64,000 bases of DNA from Vibrio marisflavi CECT 7928 (GCF_921294215.1 NZ_CAKLDM010000002.1:434001-498000), one strand, 5' to 3'. Counted from the stretch's first letter, positions 39,538 through 51,994 are shown. Notes: a model not told the origin generated them from the letters alone. A program made the numbers and translations.

Positions 39538-41262
39538 TTATTGAGTTTTCTCTGCGATAAATTTTTCTACACAAGCTTCAATTTCAGCTGCTGTTGGCAG
39601 TGAAAGGGCTTCTTTAGCCATTGCTTGTACTTCCGCAAAGTTAGAGTTACGAATTACTTTCTTAACTTTAGGGATAGAAATTCCGCTCATAGAGAACTCG
39701 TTTAGGCCCATACCTAGAAGTAGTAAAGTAGCACGCTCATCACCAGCCAACTCACCACACATACCTGTCCATTTGCCTTCTGCGTGAGAAGCATCGATTA
39801 CTTGCTTAATCACAGTAAGTACTGCTGGTGATAGTGGGTTGTATAGGTGAGAAATCATTTCGTTACCACGGTCAACAGCAAGAGTATATTGCGTTAAGTC
39901 GTTAGTCCCGATAGAGAAGAAAGCTACTTCTTTCGCTAGGTGGTGAGCAATCGCTGCTGCAGCGGGAGTTTCAACCATAACACCGATTTCGATGTTTTCG
40001 TCGAATGCTAGGCCTTCTGCACGAAGCTCAACTTTGTATTCTTCAATTGCTTTTTTCAGCTCACGAATTTCTTCAACAGAGATGATCATAGGGAACATGA
40101 TGCGAAGCTTACCGTGCGCAGATGCTCTTAGGATACCACGTAGTTGGTCACGTAGAATCTCTCTGCGATCTAAGCTAATACGAACTGCACGCCAGCCAAG
40201 GAATGGGTTCATCTCTTTTGGAAGATCCATGTATGGTAGATCTTTGTCGCCGCCGATATCCATAGTACGGATAATAACAGCTTCGCCGTGCATAGCTTCT
40301 GCAACGTCTTTGTATGCTTGGTATTGTTCTTCTTCAGTAGGAAGCGCATCACGGTCCATGAACAAGAATTCAGTACGATATAGACCAACACCTTCACCGC
40401 CGTTGCGTAGGATACCGTCACAGTCTTTTACTGTACCGATGTTACCGCAAACTTCTACACGGTGTCCGTCTAGAGTTTCAGCTGGTAGGTCTTTAAGTTT
40501 TGCTAGCTCTTCTTTTTCAGCAAGGAAAGTATCGCGAACTTTTTGTGCTTCTTCTAGCTCTGCTTCTGAAGGGTTTACAATCAATTTGTTGTTGATTGCA
40601 TCTAGTACTAGCATGTCACCACTTTTAACTTGTTTAGTGATGTCGTTAGTACCAACGATTGCAGGAAGCTCTAAGGAGCGTGCCATGATAGATGTATGTG
40701 ATGTACGACCACCGATATCACAAGCAAAACCTAGAACGTAATCAAGGTTGATTTGAGCTGTTTCAGAAGGCGTTAAATCGTAAGCAACTAGGATAACTTC
40801 TTCATTGATGTCGCTTAGAGAGACGATGTTAATGCCTAGCGCATTTTTTACAAATCGAGTACCGATATCACGGATATCTGTTGCGCGCTCTTTTAGGTAT
40901 TCGTCATCTAGAGATTCAAGCGCAGATGCTTGCTCTTCGATAACAGTGTGAATCGCGTTGTCAGCGTACATCTTGTCATTTTTGATGAGTGCTAGGATTT
41001 CTTCCTCTAGCTCTTCATCTTCAAGCAACATGATGTGACCTTCGAAGATGGCTTCTTTTTCTTCGCCGAACGTTTCTAGCGCTTTCTGTTTTACAGTTTC
41101 TAATTGAGCGGAAGACTTGTTGCGAGCGTCGTAGAAACGTTGAACTTCAGTCTCTACTTGATCATCTGAAATAGTTTCAGTGTTTAGGATAATTTCATCT
41201 TCTTGAAGCAGTAAAGCTTTACCAAAAGCAATACCTGGAGATGCTAGGATACCAGAAATCAT
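39538..41262 (-). CDS. ptsI: PTS enzyme I
   Basis: Phosphoenolpyruvate-protein phosphotransferase that starts the PTS phosphorelay. The 574 residues have the phosphorylated His189 in [13 protein letters not shown], the PEP-binding [17 protein letters not shown] and the catalytic region [18 protein letters not shown]. It lies between ptsH and crr. Confidence 0.98.
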   Translation of the reverse strand: MISGILASPGIAFGKALLLQEDEIILNTETISDDQVETEVQRFYDARNKSSAQLETVKQKALETFGEEKEAIFEGHIMLLEDEELEEEILALIKNDKMYADNAIHTVIEEQASALESLDDEYLKERATDIRDIGTRFVKNALGINIVSLSDINEEVILVAYDLTPSETAQINLDYVLGFACDIGGRTSHTSIMARSLELPAIVGTNDITKQVKSGDMLVLDAINNKLIVNPSEAELEEAQKVRDTFLAEKEELAKLKDLPAETLDGHRVEVCGNIGTVKDCDGILRNGGEGVGLYRTEFLFMDRDALPTEEEQYQAYKDVAEAMHGEAVIIRTMDIGGDKDLPYMDLPKEMNPFLGWRAVRISLDRREILRDQLRGILRASAHGKLRIMFPMIISVEEIRELKKAIEEYKVELRAEGLAFDENIEIGVMVETPAAAAIAHHLAKEVAFFSIGTNDLTQYTLAVDRGNEMISHLYNPLSPAVLTVIKQVIDASHAEGKWTGMCGELAGDERATLLLLGMGLNEFSMSGISIPKVKKVIRNSNFAEVQAMAKEALSLPTAAEIEACVEKFIAEKTQ

Positions 41263-41349
41263 AGCGATACCTTAATTGGTCACATTATACGGAAGGGTTT
41301 AGACTCTGCTTACCGTTAGGTTTAGTCTAATATGGTGTGTATTTCCAAC

Positions 41350-41380
41350 AAGGCCATTTTGTGGTTAACAAAATGGCCTT
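41350..41380 (-). terminator. Long hairpin between ptsH and ptsI
   Basis: AAGGCCATTTTGT / ACAAAATGGCCTT, a 13-base perfect stem with a 5-base loop, 16 bases after ptsH. There is no U-tract in the sense strand, so it may be a processing or 3'-protecting structure and not a full terminator. Confidence 0.6.
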
Positions 41381-41396
41381 AGAACAGTCAGCTTTA

Positions 41397-41654
41397 TTAG
41401 TGAAGCTCATCCATTAGAGCTACTAGGTGATTAACTGCTTGCTCAGCTTGTGGGCCTTCAGCAGAAATAGTCACTGTAGTGCCTTTTACCAAGCCTAGAG
41501 TTTGTAGCTTGAATAGGCTTTTCGCACTAGCGCTTTTACCATTAGAAGTCACAGTGATGTCTGCATCGAAAGATTTTGCTTCTTTAACAAACTGTGCAGC
41601 TGGACGAGTGTGAAGGCCATTTTCTGCAGTGATTTCTACTTGCTTCTCGTACAT
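41397..41654 (-). CDS. ptsH: PTS phosphocarrier HPr
   Basis: An 85-residue carrier accepting phosphate from EI on His15 ([10 protein letters not shown]). The regulatory serine position Ser46 lies in [13 protein letters not shown]. First gene of the operon, with GGGG as SD. Confidence 0.98.
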   Translation of the reverse strand: MYEKQVEITAENGLHTRPAAQFVKEAKSFDADITVTSNGKSASAKSLFKLQTLGLVKGTTVTISAEGPQAEQAVNHLVALMDELH

Positions 41655-41891
41655 GTTTAATACCCCGATTGATTTTACTTTGTTAGTTTCTTAACCGCCG
41701 TCAGACTAACTGTTTATGGTCGCTTAAAGCAATACCATACACTAAGACCAACATTGGTTAATGACTTACAGCTGCGATTGATTGAATTATTTAATGCTCG
41801 CAACTGTTCAGATCTCTTTAATGCTTCTTTTTTATTTTGAAGCTAAAAATAATAGTGTGGTGATATTACCAAAGGTTCAGCAGGGATCAAC

Positions 41892-41918
41892 AAAAAAGCC
41901 CCAATTAGGGGCTTTTTT
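41892..41918. terminator. cysK terminator
   Basis: AAAAAAGCCCC / GGGGCTTTTTT perfect 11-base stem, 26 bases past the cysK stop. Confidence 0.9.
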
Positions 41919-41944
41919 ACACGAAAAATTGATTTCACCACATA

Positions 41945-42913
41945 TTATTGGGCAGTTTCTTTTTCGGTGAATGCGCCTGCAAATAGCGCTGAACTTAAGT
42001 AACGCTCACCAGAGCTTGGCAATACAGTGACAATGGTTTTGTCTTTAAATTCAGGTAGTTCTGAAATTTTGTTTGCTGCTACAATAGCCGCGCCTGACGA
42101 GATGCCCGCAAGGATGCCTTCTTCTTCCATCAGCCTTTTAGCCATTTCTATTGCTTCTTCTGAGCTAACAGTGACCACACGATCAACAAGTTCTAGATCT
42201 AAGTTTGCAGGAATAAAGCCCGCACCGATGCCTTGAATTTTGTGTGGAGCAGGTTGGATATCATCGCCAGCTAAAGCTTGCGTAATCACAGGAGACTCTG
42301 CAGGTTCCACTGCAACTGAAGTCATCGCTTTACCTTTTTCGCCTTTAATATAGCGACTCACACCAGTGATAGTTCCGCCAGTACCTACGCCAGCAACAAA
42401 CACATCTACCTCACCGTCAGTGGCTTCCCAAATTTCAGGGCCAGTGGTTTTTTCATGAATTTGCGGGTTGGCTGGGTTGCTAAATTGTTGCAGTAGAAGA
42501 TACTTGTTTGGATTAGTTGCCACGATTTCTTCTGCTTTTTCAATCGCACCTTTCATGCCTTTCGCTGCCTCGGTGAGCTCAAGGTTAGCGCCGAGAGCTT
42601 TAAGGAGCTTACGTCTTTCTAAGCTCATTGACTCAGGCATAGTAAGAGTGAGTTTATATCCACGAGCTGCAGCTACAAAAGCAAGAGCGATACCTGTATT
42701 GCCACTTGTTGGTTCAACCAGTTCGATACCTTCTTTTAGAATGCCTTGTTTCTCAGCTTCCCAAATCATATTGGCGCCAATTCGACATTTAACACTGAAG
42801 CTTGGGTTACGTGCTTCTACTTTTGCCAATACGTTGCCATTGCTTACGCGGTTTAAGCGAACCAATGGTGTATTACCAATCGTTAAGGAGTTATCTTCGT
42901 ATATCTTACTCAT
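41945..42913 (-). CDS. cysK: Cysteine synthase A
   Basis: O-acetylserine sulfhydrylase, PLP enzyme making cysteine from O-acetylserine and sulfide. The 322 residues have the PLP Lys42 ([10 protein letters not shown]), the substrate loop [10 protein letters not shown] and the phosphate-binding [10 protein letters not shown]. The sulfate permease gene cysZ lies upstream on the same strand with 182 bases between. Confidence 0.97.
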   Translation of the reverse strand: MSKIYEDNSLTIGNTPLVRLNRVSNGNVLAKVEARNPSFSVKCRIGANMIWEAEKQGILKEGIELVEPTSGNTGIALAFVAAARGYKLTLTMPESMSLERRKLLKALGANLELTEAAKGMKGAIEKAEEIVATNPNKYLLLQQFSNPANPQIHEKTTGPEIWEATDGEVDVFVAGVGTGGTITGVSRYIKGEKGKAMTSVAVEPAESPVITQALAGDDIQPAPHKIQGIGAGFIPANLDLELVDRVVTVSSEEAIEMAKRLMEEEGILAGISSGAAIVAANKISELPEFKDKTIVTVLPSSGERYLSSALFAGAFTEKETAQ

Positions 42914-43095
42914 GGCTACTTTCTCTTCCTCTGATAATTTTAAGCTACGGTTAACAGCATATGTTCTAGGTATGACTTGGAAAAAGACTAAAAAGTTATA
43001 AGCTATAGACAGTTTGTCTTCAAGGCTCAGCGGATGGTTAATGTGTTTCCATATTTATTGCACAACCACCCACTAAGTACTTCAATATTAGGGCG

Positions 43096-43836
43096 TTATT
43101 CTCCTTTAAATTCTGCAACCCACATAGCAGTTGCACCACAAATTGCGACAGGAACAACAAATAGGTTGAGAATAGGAATAGAAGTAAAGAAGGCAACTAA
43201 AAATCCGAAGCCATACGCCTTACCTTTCTTACGTTTAAGATCCATTTTCATTTGGTTAAATGAGATTTTGTGATTGTCATAAGGGTAATCACAGTATTGG
43301 ACTGCCAGCATCCAAGAACTAAAGACAAACCAAAAAATTGGGCCTAGCGTCTGACCTAAAGCAGGGATCAGTAACAAAATAAACAGTCCGATTGCTTTGG
43401 GAAGGACGTAGAGCAACTTCTTCCACTCTCGCGCTAAGACTCTTGGTATATCTTTTACCACTGACATCAAGCCATCGTCATTCACGCGATGTCCAGTGAG
43501 CTTTTCTTCGACTTTTTCCGCCAATAAACCATTAAAGGGCGCTGCAATAAAATTAGCTAATGTGCTAAAGAAGTACGAGAAGGTGGCTAAGATGGTTATT
43601 GCAAGTATTGGCCATAGCAGGTAGCTAAGCCATGATAGGTAGCTAGGCATTTGGCCTAGTAAGTGATCAATCCATACACTTAGATGGGAGAACATATAAT
43701 AAAGAGCGCCACCGACCAATAATATATTGGCTAATAGAGGCAATAAAACAAACTTTCTAATACCGGGTTGTCGTGCAATTTCGAGCCCATATAAAAAATA
43801 CCCAAATCCGGTTCTTTTTTTTTGATATGTAGTCAT
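43096..43836 (-). CDS. cysZ: Sulfate transporter CysZ
   Basis: A 246-residue inner-membrane protein with four main hydrophobic segments, of the CysZ sulfate-uptake family (GFGYFLYGLEIARQPGIRKFV, NFIAAPFNGLLAEKVE). It feeds sulfate to cysteine synthesis, in keeping with cysK next door. Divergent from zipA across 272 bases. Confidence 0.94.
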   Translation of the reverse strand: MTTYQKKRTGFGYFLYGLEIARQPGIRKFVLLPLLANILLVGGALYYMFSHLSVWIDHLLGQMPSYLSWLSYLLWPILAITILATFSYFFSTLANFIAAPFNGLLAEKVEEKLTGHRVNDDGLMSVVKDIPRVLAREWKKLLYVLPKAIGLFILLLIPALGQTLGPIFWFVFSSWMLAVQYCDYPYDNHKISFNQMKMDLKRKKGKAYGFGFLVAFFTSIPILNLFVVPVAICGATAMWVAEFKGE

Positions 43837-44108
43837 GTGTACCTGTTATCTATAATAAAAAGGTCGAAGCTTAGATCGTGAACAAAAGTTAACCTGGAGA
43901 GACTAACTGACTCTATATTACCTAACCTTTTTAAGAAAAAAAGCGTGGCTAGTGTCACGGTATATTGACAAGTTCTAACAATATTCGGTTCTAAAACCCA
44001 TATTAGTTTTGGTAAAGTAGGTTAACTGTGCTGAACGTTTAAGGTAAAAACCTCAAAACAAGCGCATATCTAAGTACATCCAATGGACAAATAGCTTGAG
44101 AGTAAATA

Positions 44109-45062
44109 ATGCAGGAATTGCGACTTGTACTCATTATCGTTGGCGCGTTAGCAATAGGTGCGCTTCTTTTCCACGGTCTTTGGTCGAGCAAACGGGAAGG
44201 TAAATCTAAGTTTGGTAGTAAACCTCTAGGAAAGCTCGATATGAGCACTTCTCCAGATCAGCTCGATCTAGAAGAGGATATTGCACCAGCCACAACGGCG
44301 GAAGTCAGTCGTAAGAAACGTAAGGAACCAGACTTCAGCGCTGGTGATGTTATCTCTGATCCATTGTTTGATGACTTTTCCGCTACACAGGACAAACAGC
44401 AGCAAGCTCCAATCGAAAGTCAGCATCCAGATCCGTTACTTTCTACGAATGATTCAACTGAAGAGGTATCAGAGAAAGTCGCTGAAGAGCCTGAACTTGT
44501 AGAAGAGACAATCGTTGCGCAACCAGTAGACTTAGAAGTTGAGACGCAATTTTCTATGTCATCGGTCATCGAGCCTGAAGAAACGGTAGTGGTTGAGCCA
44601 GAGCCAGCTCCAACTGTGATAGAAGAAAGCCCTGAGCCACAAATGGAAGTATTAGTACTAAATGTACATTGTGCGGGCAACGAACCTTTTGTTGGCACCA
44701 AGCTATTTGATAGTATGCAGCAAAATGGATTGTTATATGGTGAGATGGACATTTTCCATCGCCATTCGGATTTGTCCGGAACTGGCAAAGTGTTATTTAG
44801 TGTGGCTAATATTATGCAGCCAGGTACGCTAAAACACGGTGACCCAGCGGAGTTTACGACGAAAGGAATTTCGTTTTTTATGACTTTGCCATGCTATGGA
44901 GAGCCTGACCAAAACTTTAAGTTGATGCTTAAGACTGCACAGCAGATTGCTGACGATTTAGGCGGCAATGTGTTGGATGATCAAAGGAATCTGATGACGC
45001 CAGATAGATTGGCCGCTTACAGAAAGCAAATTCAAGATTTTGCAGCAGAAAATATAGCCTAA
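44109..45062 (+). CDS. zipA: Cell division protein ZipA
   Basis: Membrane anchor for FtsZ at the septum. The 317 residues comprise an N-terminal transmembrane helix (about 5-25), a basic stretch, a long acidic Pro/Glu-rich linker (about 45-178) and a globular FtsZ-binding domain (from about 180, [18 protein letters not shown]). ligA follows after a hairpin. Confidence 0.96.
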   Translation: MQELRLVLIIVGALAIGALLFHGLWSSKREGKSKFGSKPLGKLDMSTSPDQLDLEEDIAPATTAEVSRKKRKEPDFSAGDVISDPLFDDFSATQDKQQQAPIESQHPDPLLSTNDSTEEVSEKVAEEPELVEETIVAQPVDLEVETQFSMSSVIEPEETVVVEPEPAPTVIEESPEPQMEVLVLNVHCAGNEPFVGTKLFDSMQQNGLLYGEMDIFHRHSDLSGTGKVLFSVANIMQPGTLKHGDPAEFTTKGISFFMTLPCYGEPDQNFKLMLKTAQQIADDLGGNVLDDQRNLMTPDRLAAYRKQIQDFAAENIA

Positions 45063-45082
45063 ACTCAACCAAATAACTTTTA

Positions 45083-45105
45083 GGGCTCCTGTTTGGAGCC
45101 TTTTT
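45083..45105 (+). terminator. zipA terminator
   Basis: GGCTCC / GGAGCC stem with TTTTT directly after, between zipA and ligA. It may attenuate ligA. Confidence 0.75.
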
Positions 45106-45144
45106 GTTGCGACTAGAGTCGAGCAAATCGAATATTAAGAGTGA

Positions 45145-47157
<2,013 letters not shown>

Positions 47158-47185
47158 GCGATAAGTTAGCTCCACTTCTCATAAA

Positions 47186-47207
47186 AAAGGCCCTTGTTAG
47201 GGCCTTT
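47186..47207 (+). terminator. Terminator after ligA
   Basis: AAAGGCCC / GGGCCTTT stem with a 6-base loop, between convergent ligA and nfeD. Confidence 0.8.
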
Positions 47208-47234
47208 ATAGTTTGATTCCGATGAAAGCTTGGA

Positions 47235-47693
47235 TTATTCGTTATTGTGAGAAACGATGATTAAAGTGATGCCATCGACTGAATCTACTTTAACTTTTGT
47301 TCCTGCAGCTAGGAATTCCTCACTGCTGGCAGGCCAAGTTGTATCGCCAATTTTGATTCGGCCTCTACCTTCCTCTAAGTCTTCATCTAAGATAATGGTT
47401 TTTCCTATCAGCTGTTTTTGCTTTTGATTTAAGTCTCTTTGCTCATCGCTAGTGGCGTCATTTTGTTTCTGTTTTCTCCACCAAAGCCATGTTGTAATTA
47501 GGGATAGTAAGCCAAATGTAATCCACTGAATCTGCCAATCCAGTGGGACTAGAGCCATAATAATGCCCACCACCACAGCAGAGATTCCAAGCCAGAGGAA
47601 GTACCCAGCTGTCCCTAGCACTTCGACAGCAAGAAGTGCGAAGCCAAACGCAAGCCAGTGCCAATGATTAAGGTTTCCCAAAAGCTCGATCAT
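47235..47693 (-). CDS. NfeD-family membrane protein
   Basis: A 152-residue membrane protein: three hydrophobic segments in the first 70 residues, then an OB-fold domain (IGKTIILDEDLEEGRGRIKIGDTTW). Short NfeD proteins partner with SPFH proteins; qmcA is 33 bases upstream on the same strand, as in E. coli ybbK/qmcA. Confidence 0.9.
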   Translation of the reverse strand: MIELLGNLNHWHWLAFGFALLAVEVLGTAGYFLWLGISAVVVGIIMALVPLDWQIQWITFGLLSLITTWLWWRKQKQNDATSDEQRDLNQKQKQLIGKTIILDEDLEEGRGRIKIGDTTWPASSEEFLAAGTKVKVDSVDGITLIIVSHNNE

Positions 47694-47726
47694 AACGTTC
47701 CTTAACTAGATATCTCGAGATTAAAA

Positions 47727-48647
47727 TTAGTCGTTGGCATCTTTCGATTTAAACATTTCAGCGATACCAGCAACAGAGCCCATTAGGCCTGATGCTTCTA
47801 ATGGTAGCATAATGATTTTACCGTTGTCGGCTTCACCTATTGACTTGAGGGCGTTGGTGTATCCCTGAGCGATAAAGTAATTCACTGCTTTGATGTCACC
47901 TTGAGCAATAGCGTTGGAGACCATTTCTGTCGCTTTTGCTTCTGCTTCAGCCGATCTTTCTCTTGCTTCAGCTTGCAGAATAGCTGCTTGTTTTTCCCCT
48001 TCAGCTTTTAAGATTTCAGCTTGTTTTTGGCCTTCTGCTCTTAAAATTTCTGCTTGGCGAACCCCTTCAGCCTCAAGTACTTCAGCACGTTTGTTTCTTT
48101 CTGCTTTCATCTGCGCGTTCATCGCAGCGGTTAAATCTGCTGGTGGCTGCACGTCTTTAATTTCGATCCGGGTAACTTTTACGCCCCAAGGGTTGGTCGC
48201 TTCGTCCACTATCGAAAGAAGTTTGGTGTTAATCATGTCGCGGTGACTTAGCATCTCGTCGAGCTCCATTGAGCCTAACACGGTACGCATGTTGGTAAGA
48301 GTAAGGTTGCGGATAGCGTTTTCTAGGTCGTTAACTTCATAGGCAGCCCTTGCTGCATCGATAACCTGGACAAAGCAAACCGCGTCGATTGTTACATTTG
48401 CGTTGTCTTTAGAAATGATTTCTTGAGCGGGTATATCAAGCACTCGCTCCATCATGTTCATTTTTTGTCCGACACGATCGATAAAAGGAATGATTAAGTT
48501 TAAACCTGGAGAAAGCGTGTGAGTAAAGCGACCAAAGCGTTCGACGGTCCAGTTGTTACCTTGAGGAACAGTTTTAACGGCTGCAGCGATGACGACCACA
48601 ATAACAACGACGAAAAAAATGATGGTAACCAAAGAATCAACGTTCAT
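47727..48647 (-). CDS. qmcA: SPFH/stomatin-like protein QmcA
   Basis: A 306-residue membrane-anchored band 7 protein: N-terminal transmembrane helix (about 3-25), SPFH domain ([19 protein letters not shown] onward) and an Ala/Glu-rich coiled coil with near-repeats of [12 protein letters not shown] (about 195-235). The family forms large membrane rings around proteases such as FtsH. Operon with nfeD. Confidence 0.94.
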   Translation of the reverse strand: MNVDSLVTIIFFVVVIVVVIAAAVKTVPQGNNWTVERFGRFTHTLSPGLNLIIPFIDRVGQKMNMMERVLDIPAQEIISKDNANVTIDAVCFVQVIDAARAAYEVNDLENAIRNLTLTNMRTVLGSMELDEMLSHRDMINTKLLSIVDEATNPWGVKVTRIEIKDVQPPADLTAAMNAQMKAERNKRAEVLEAEGVRQAEILRAEGQKQAEILKAEGEKQAAILQAEARERSAEAEAKATEMVSNAIAQGDIKAVNYFIAQGYTNALKSIGEADNGKIIMLPLEASGLMGSVAGIAEMFKSKDAND

Positions 48648-48734
48648 GATAAAGCTCCATTTTAAGTAGTTGATTTATTTTGGCTCATATCCCGTATTTG
48701 AACAAATGAATTTGCTTAGCAAATCAAAATAAAA

Positions 48735-48756
48735 AGGCCAACGTTTACGTTGGCCT
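48735..48756 (-). terminator. cnoX terminator
   Basis: On the minus strand GGCCAACG / CGTTGGCC followed by TTTTTATTTTG; strong intrinsic terminator. Confidence 0.9.
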
Positions 48757-48784
48757 ATAGAGGTATCTAGACTCTCAGTTGTAC

Positions 48785-49639
48785 TTAGTACATTAGAGAA
48801 TAAAGCTGCTTGCGATATTTACTCGCAATGCTGTTGCCTTGCCCTAGAGCGCTGAGGATATCCATAAAGGCTTTCTTTAGATTGCCATCCTGAGCGTTGA
48901 GGTCTTTGCTAAGGAACGACCACAGTAGATCTAGCGCTTCTTCATCTCGATTGACTTGGTGATACTGAATGGCCAAATCATGAGCAGTTTGTAAATTGCT
49001 AGGATCATCTTGCAAGGCCTTCTCTAGAGCTTGAACTTCTGGGCTGTTAGCCGTTTGCTCATGCAATTCTAACTTCGCAACCAAGCTTTTGTAGTAGTTG
49101 TCTTGATATTCAAGAGGGATGTGTTCTAGCAGCTTGCTAGCTAAATCAAACTGTTGTGTTTCAAGAAGGCAATCTGCGAGGGCTAACTTAACATCACCTT
49201 TTTGTGTTAGCTCTTCAGGAAGCGTTTGTAAAATCTTGAGTGCTTCAGCGTGGCTACCTTGTTGAATCAACTCTAAAGCTTTGTTGAGGTCGAGTTCTTC
49301 TTGGCTTGGTAAGTGCTTGTTAAGCATAGCTTGTACACTAGCTAGTGTTTGTGGTCCACCTAGGCCATCAACAGGTTGGCCATTCATAAACAACGCAATA
49401 GTAGGAAGGGCTTGAATACCGAATTGAGCTGCGATTGCTTGTTGCTCTTCACAGTTAACCAGTGCCAGAGTAAATGCCCCATTATATTGCTGGGCTAGGT
49501 TTCGTAGATCTGGAATGATATCAGCGCTTTCTTGGCTCATTGATGCCCAAAAATGGATGAGCACAGGCGCTTGCATGGAACCTTCTAGAGTTTGGTGAAA
49601 GTTTTGTTCGTTCAGTTCCACAATAAACGGTGATTGCAT
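48785..49639 (-). CDS. cnoX: Chaperedoxin CnoX / YbbN
   Basis: A 284-residue protein with an N-terminal thioredoxin fold and C-terminal TPR repeats that holds unfolding clients and hands them to GroEL or DnaK. The redox-site position reads SQES (35-38), where E. coli has SQHC; Cys63 (VNCEEQQ) and the cis-proline loop ALPT are kept. The ATG at 49639 gives exactly the E. coli length; the frame runs back to a TTG at 49675. Confidence 0.92.
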   Translation of the reverse strand: MQSPFIVELNEQNFHQTLEGSMQAPVLIHFWASMSQESADIIPDLRNLAQQYNGAFTLALVNCEEQQAIAAQFGIQALPTIALFMNGQPVDGLGGPQTLASVQAMLNKHLPSQEELDLNKALELIQQGSHAEALKILQTLPEELTQKGDVKLALADCLLETQQFDLASKLLEHIPLEYQDNYYKSLVAKLELHEQTANSPEVQALEKALQDDPSNLQTAHDLAIQYHQVNRDEEALDLLWSFLSKDLNAQDGNLKKAFMDILSALGQGNSIASKYRKQLYSLMY

Positions 49640-49711
49640 CGGTAGGTGTCCCTTATTAATTGGATTACTTATCAAATAAGGGCTATGGCGCTATTTTTCA
49701 AGGGACAAAAT

Positions 49712-49746
49712 GTGAAAAAACGCCGTGTTCACACGACGTTTTTCAC
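49712..49746 (-). terminator. Strong terminator upstream of cnoX
   Basis: On the minus strand AAAAACGTCGTGT / ACACGGCGTTTTTT, a stem with one internal mismatch, a 2-base loop and six T residues. Confidence 0.85.
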
Positions 49747-49767
49747 CACATTCATTGCACTTGAATG

Positions 49768-49833
49768 TTAATACAAGACAAATAGCATGAGTGCGACACC
49801 CACACCTAGCCAATTTAACTGGGTTAATGTCAT
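49768..49833 (-). CDS. Possible 21-residue hydrophobic peptide
   Basis: ATG-started frame encoding a short hydrophobic peptide, with the segment WLGVGVALMLFVLY able to span a membrane. GGTG lies 8 bases upstream, a weak SD. A strong terminator follows 21 bases after the stop. Too short for certainty; it might be chance. Confidence 0.25.
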   Translation of the reverse strand: MTLTQLNWLGVGVALMLFVLY

Positions 49834-50021
49834 TTGCAAAGCACCGAATCTAAAGCTTGGAGGTTTCGTTTAGATTGATGACCTTTAATGATGATTAACA
49901 TCGACCGATCTTCAACCATAGTGAGCATAATGGCAGCACTTTGTGACGATAAAATGACACAGGCTACTTTTTATACCTCAATGCTTCAATTTGGTTGTTT
50001 GATAGCTGTAACTTAGCGCTT

Positions 50022-50849
50022 TTATGCAGCTTTTCGTAGCAAAGGATCAAGCCAACGACTAGGTAAGAGCCTTTTAAGAACGGCAAATACTTTGGTTGGA
50101 GTCGTGATTCGGTAGCGATTTTTAGGCTTTGGGGACTCAAGAGCGTGCAACAATGGTTTTATGCATGACTCTGGAGGCAATACGAACTGCTTACTGGATT
50201 GCTCTTTTTCTAGTCGTTGTAGCTGCTCAATATATGACTGGGAGTGAACGCTATTTTCTATGTTTATCCATTTTTTAAATGCTTGTAATGCGTTTTGTCT
50301 AAACTGTGTTTCTATTGGGCCCGGTTCGAGTAGAGCGATCTTTATGTCAGTACCATATAGTTCTAGACGTAGTGTGTCGGTCCAGCCTTCAATAGCAAAT
50401 TTTGACGCATTATATGCTCCTCGATATTTCATTGCCGCAAAGCCCAGAACTGAGCTGTTTTGTACAATTCGGCCCTCTCCATTTTTCCTCATCGTTGGCA
50501 GAATATTGATAACCAGTTCATGCCAGCCAAAAAAATTGGTTTCAAATTGAGTCTTTAGCGCTTCTGTCGAGAGGTCTTCAATCGCACCAGGCTGACCATA
50601 AGCACCATTATTAAACAGTGCATAGAGTTTGCCTCCGCTCAATTGAATGGCTTCTTTTGCTGCACGCCGAACGCTCTCTATATCACTTACGTCAAGCTGA
50701 ATACAGGTAAGGCCTTCTGATTTCAATTTTTCTACATCTTCTTGTTTTCTACACGAAGCAATGACTTGATAACCTTTTTTATGTAGAGCATGCGCGCAGG
50801 TATAACCAATGCCAGTGGAACAACCAGTAATGAGAATGGCTTTATTCAT
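50022..50849 (-). CDS. Short-chain dehydrogenase, YbbO-like
   Basis: A 275-residue SDR oxidoreductase with the cofactor motif TGCSTGIG (8-15), an NNGAYG segment and the catalytic YNASK. Overall it resembles YbbO, an NADP-dependent carbonyl or retinal-type reductase. It lies 49 bases after the TIGR01777-type gene on the same strand; both are Rossmann-fold reductases and probably share a message. Confidence 0.85.
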   Translation of the reverse strand: MNKAILITGCSTGIGYTCAHALHKKGYQVIASCRKQEDVEKLKSEGLTCIQLDVSDIESVRRAAKEAIQLSGGKLYALFNNGAYGQPGAIEDLSTEALKTQFETNFFGWHELVINILPTMRKNGEGRIVQNSSVLGFAAMKYRGAYNASKFAIEGWTDTLRLELYGTDIKIALLEPGPIETQFRQNALQAFKKWINIENSVHSQSYIEQLQRLEKEQSSKQFVLPPESCIKPLLHALESPKPKNRYRITTPTKVFAVLKRLLPSRWLDPLLRKAA

Positions 50850-50898
50850 TGTTTATTCGTATGTGGTTAGAGGAGTTTTATAAATACAGACTACTGGA

Positions 50899-51813
50899 TT
50901 ATTGAGAATGGTGTAATAAATTTTTGAGTGCAGGCTCTAATCTAGAGAAATTGAACTGGAAGCCAAGTTCAGTCAGTTTCTTAGGTTTGGCTCTGGCACT
51001 ATCAAAAAGTAATACCGAACTTTCTCCCAATGCAAGTTTAAGCACCCATTTAGGGGTGAACAAAAAATGAGGTCGCTTTAGAGACTTAGCTAGCTGTTTA
51101 CTGAAATGTTTATTGGTGACAGGGTGAGGAGCACACAAGTTGAATTCACCATGAGCGTGTGGAGTTTTTAGTAGGTAAAGAATACCTCGAATCATGTCTT
51201 GGATATGAATCCAAGGCATATACTGCTGTCCACTGCCAATTGGACCTCCCAAGCCAAGTCGATATGGTGGTAGCATTTTCTTCATTGCTCCACCATCGGC
51301 TTTCAGCACTATTCCTGTCCTTAGCAGGCAGACTCTAGTCGTATCCGTACGGGCTCTTTTAGCTATTTGTTCCCATGTTGAGCAGACTAAATGTGGGAAC
51401 TTTGGTTGGTTGACGTGCAAGCTCTCATCGAATGGGTGGGACTCCTGATTTCCGTAATAACCAACTGCAGAGCCACTAATAAAAACTGAAGGTGGCTGGG
51501 CACTTGCGTGGATAAGGTCAACAATCTTTTCTGTCGTTTCCCAGCGGCTATTGCATATTACTTCTTTTTGCTTTCTGCTCCACCGTCTGTCTACGATAGG
51601 TTCTCCAGCAAGGTTTATAACGGCATCGAAACCATTCAGATCAAGCAATTCCGACAAAGAAGAGATGTAGTGAATATTCCCGTGATCGATATGTTTTAAG
51701 GCTTCCTTAGCCCGCTGAATATTGCGAGTAAGCAATACAACGTCATAAGTTGTAAAGTGCTTCATAAGCTCTCTACCAATAAAGCCTGTTCCGCCTGTTA
51801 TTAGTATTTTCAT
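50899..51813 (-). CDS. TIGR01777-family epimerase-like protein (YfcH type)
   Basis: A 304-residue extended-SDR protein with the N-terminal KILITGGTGFIGREL, NLAGEPIVDRRW, and a C-terminal DUF1731 domain (about 240-295). The ATG at 51813 has AAGGGAA upstream and puts the Rossmann motif at the very N terminus; the frame runs back to 51867. Substrate unknown. Confidence 0.88.
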   Translation of the reverse strand: MKILITGGTGFIGRELMKHFTTYDVVLLTRNIQRAKEALKHIDHGNIHYISSLSELLDLNGFDAVINLAGEPIVDRRWSRKQKEVICNSRWETTEKIVDLIHASAQPPSVFISGSAVGYYGNQESHPFDESLHVNQPKFPHLVCSTWEQIAKRARTDTTRVCLLRTGIVLKADGGAMKKMLPPYRLGLGGPIGSGQQYMPWIHIQDMIRGILYLLKTPHAHGEFNLCAPHPVTNKHFSKQLAKSLKRPHFLFTPKWVLKLALGESSVLLFDSARAKPKKLTELGFQFNFSRLEPALKNLLHHSQ

Positions 51814-51947
51814 TCTTATTCCCTTGCTTGTGATAACAGTATAGCAATACCAATCCGAGGTGAGCATACGTGCTTGCGCAAAATATCACTAGCAAAGCTT
51901 TATTAGTGCGGTCTGATTCAAAACCAGGATCTAAAAATTCGTCTATT

Positions 51948-51976
51948 TTGAAAGTGGAGTTTTCTAAAAGTAGAAC
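51948..51976 (+). promoter_or_regulatory. Possible promoter of the DUF1538 operon
   Basis: TTGAAA, 17-base spacer, TAGAAC. The predicted start near 51983 leaves only a short leader before the SD at 51986. Confidence 0.35.
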
Positions 51977-51994
51977 ACGAGATGCGGAGTGGAT

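Larger units (their letters stand above)
49640..50021. other. Intergenic region between SDR gene and cnoX
   Basis: 382 bases. It contains a strong minus-strand terminator (49712-49746) that lies 275 bases beyond the SDR stop, and between them a possible 21-codon frame (49768-49833). The terminator position implies a long transcribed 3' region or a separate small transcript. Confidence 0.5.

Noticed and set aside
39992..40741. A 249-codon open frame opposite ptsI
   Set aside because: Lies fully antisense to a well-supported gene; the translation is Ser/Arg-rich and without features, typical of a shadow frame.
41782..41970. 62-codon frame between ptsH and cysK
   Set aside because: Runs through the cysK terminator hairpin and has no SD.
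44420..44788. 122-codon frame antisense to zipA
   Set aside because: Arises opposite the low-complexity acidic linker; Ser/Thr/Gly-rich translation without features.
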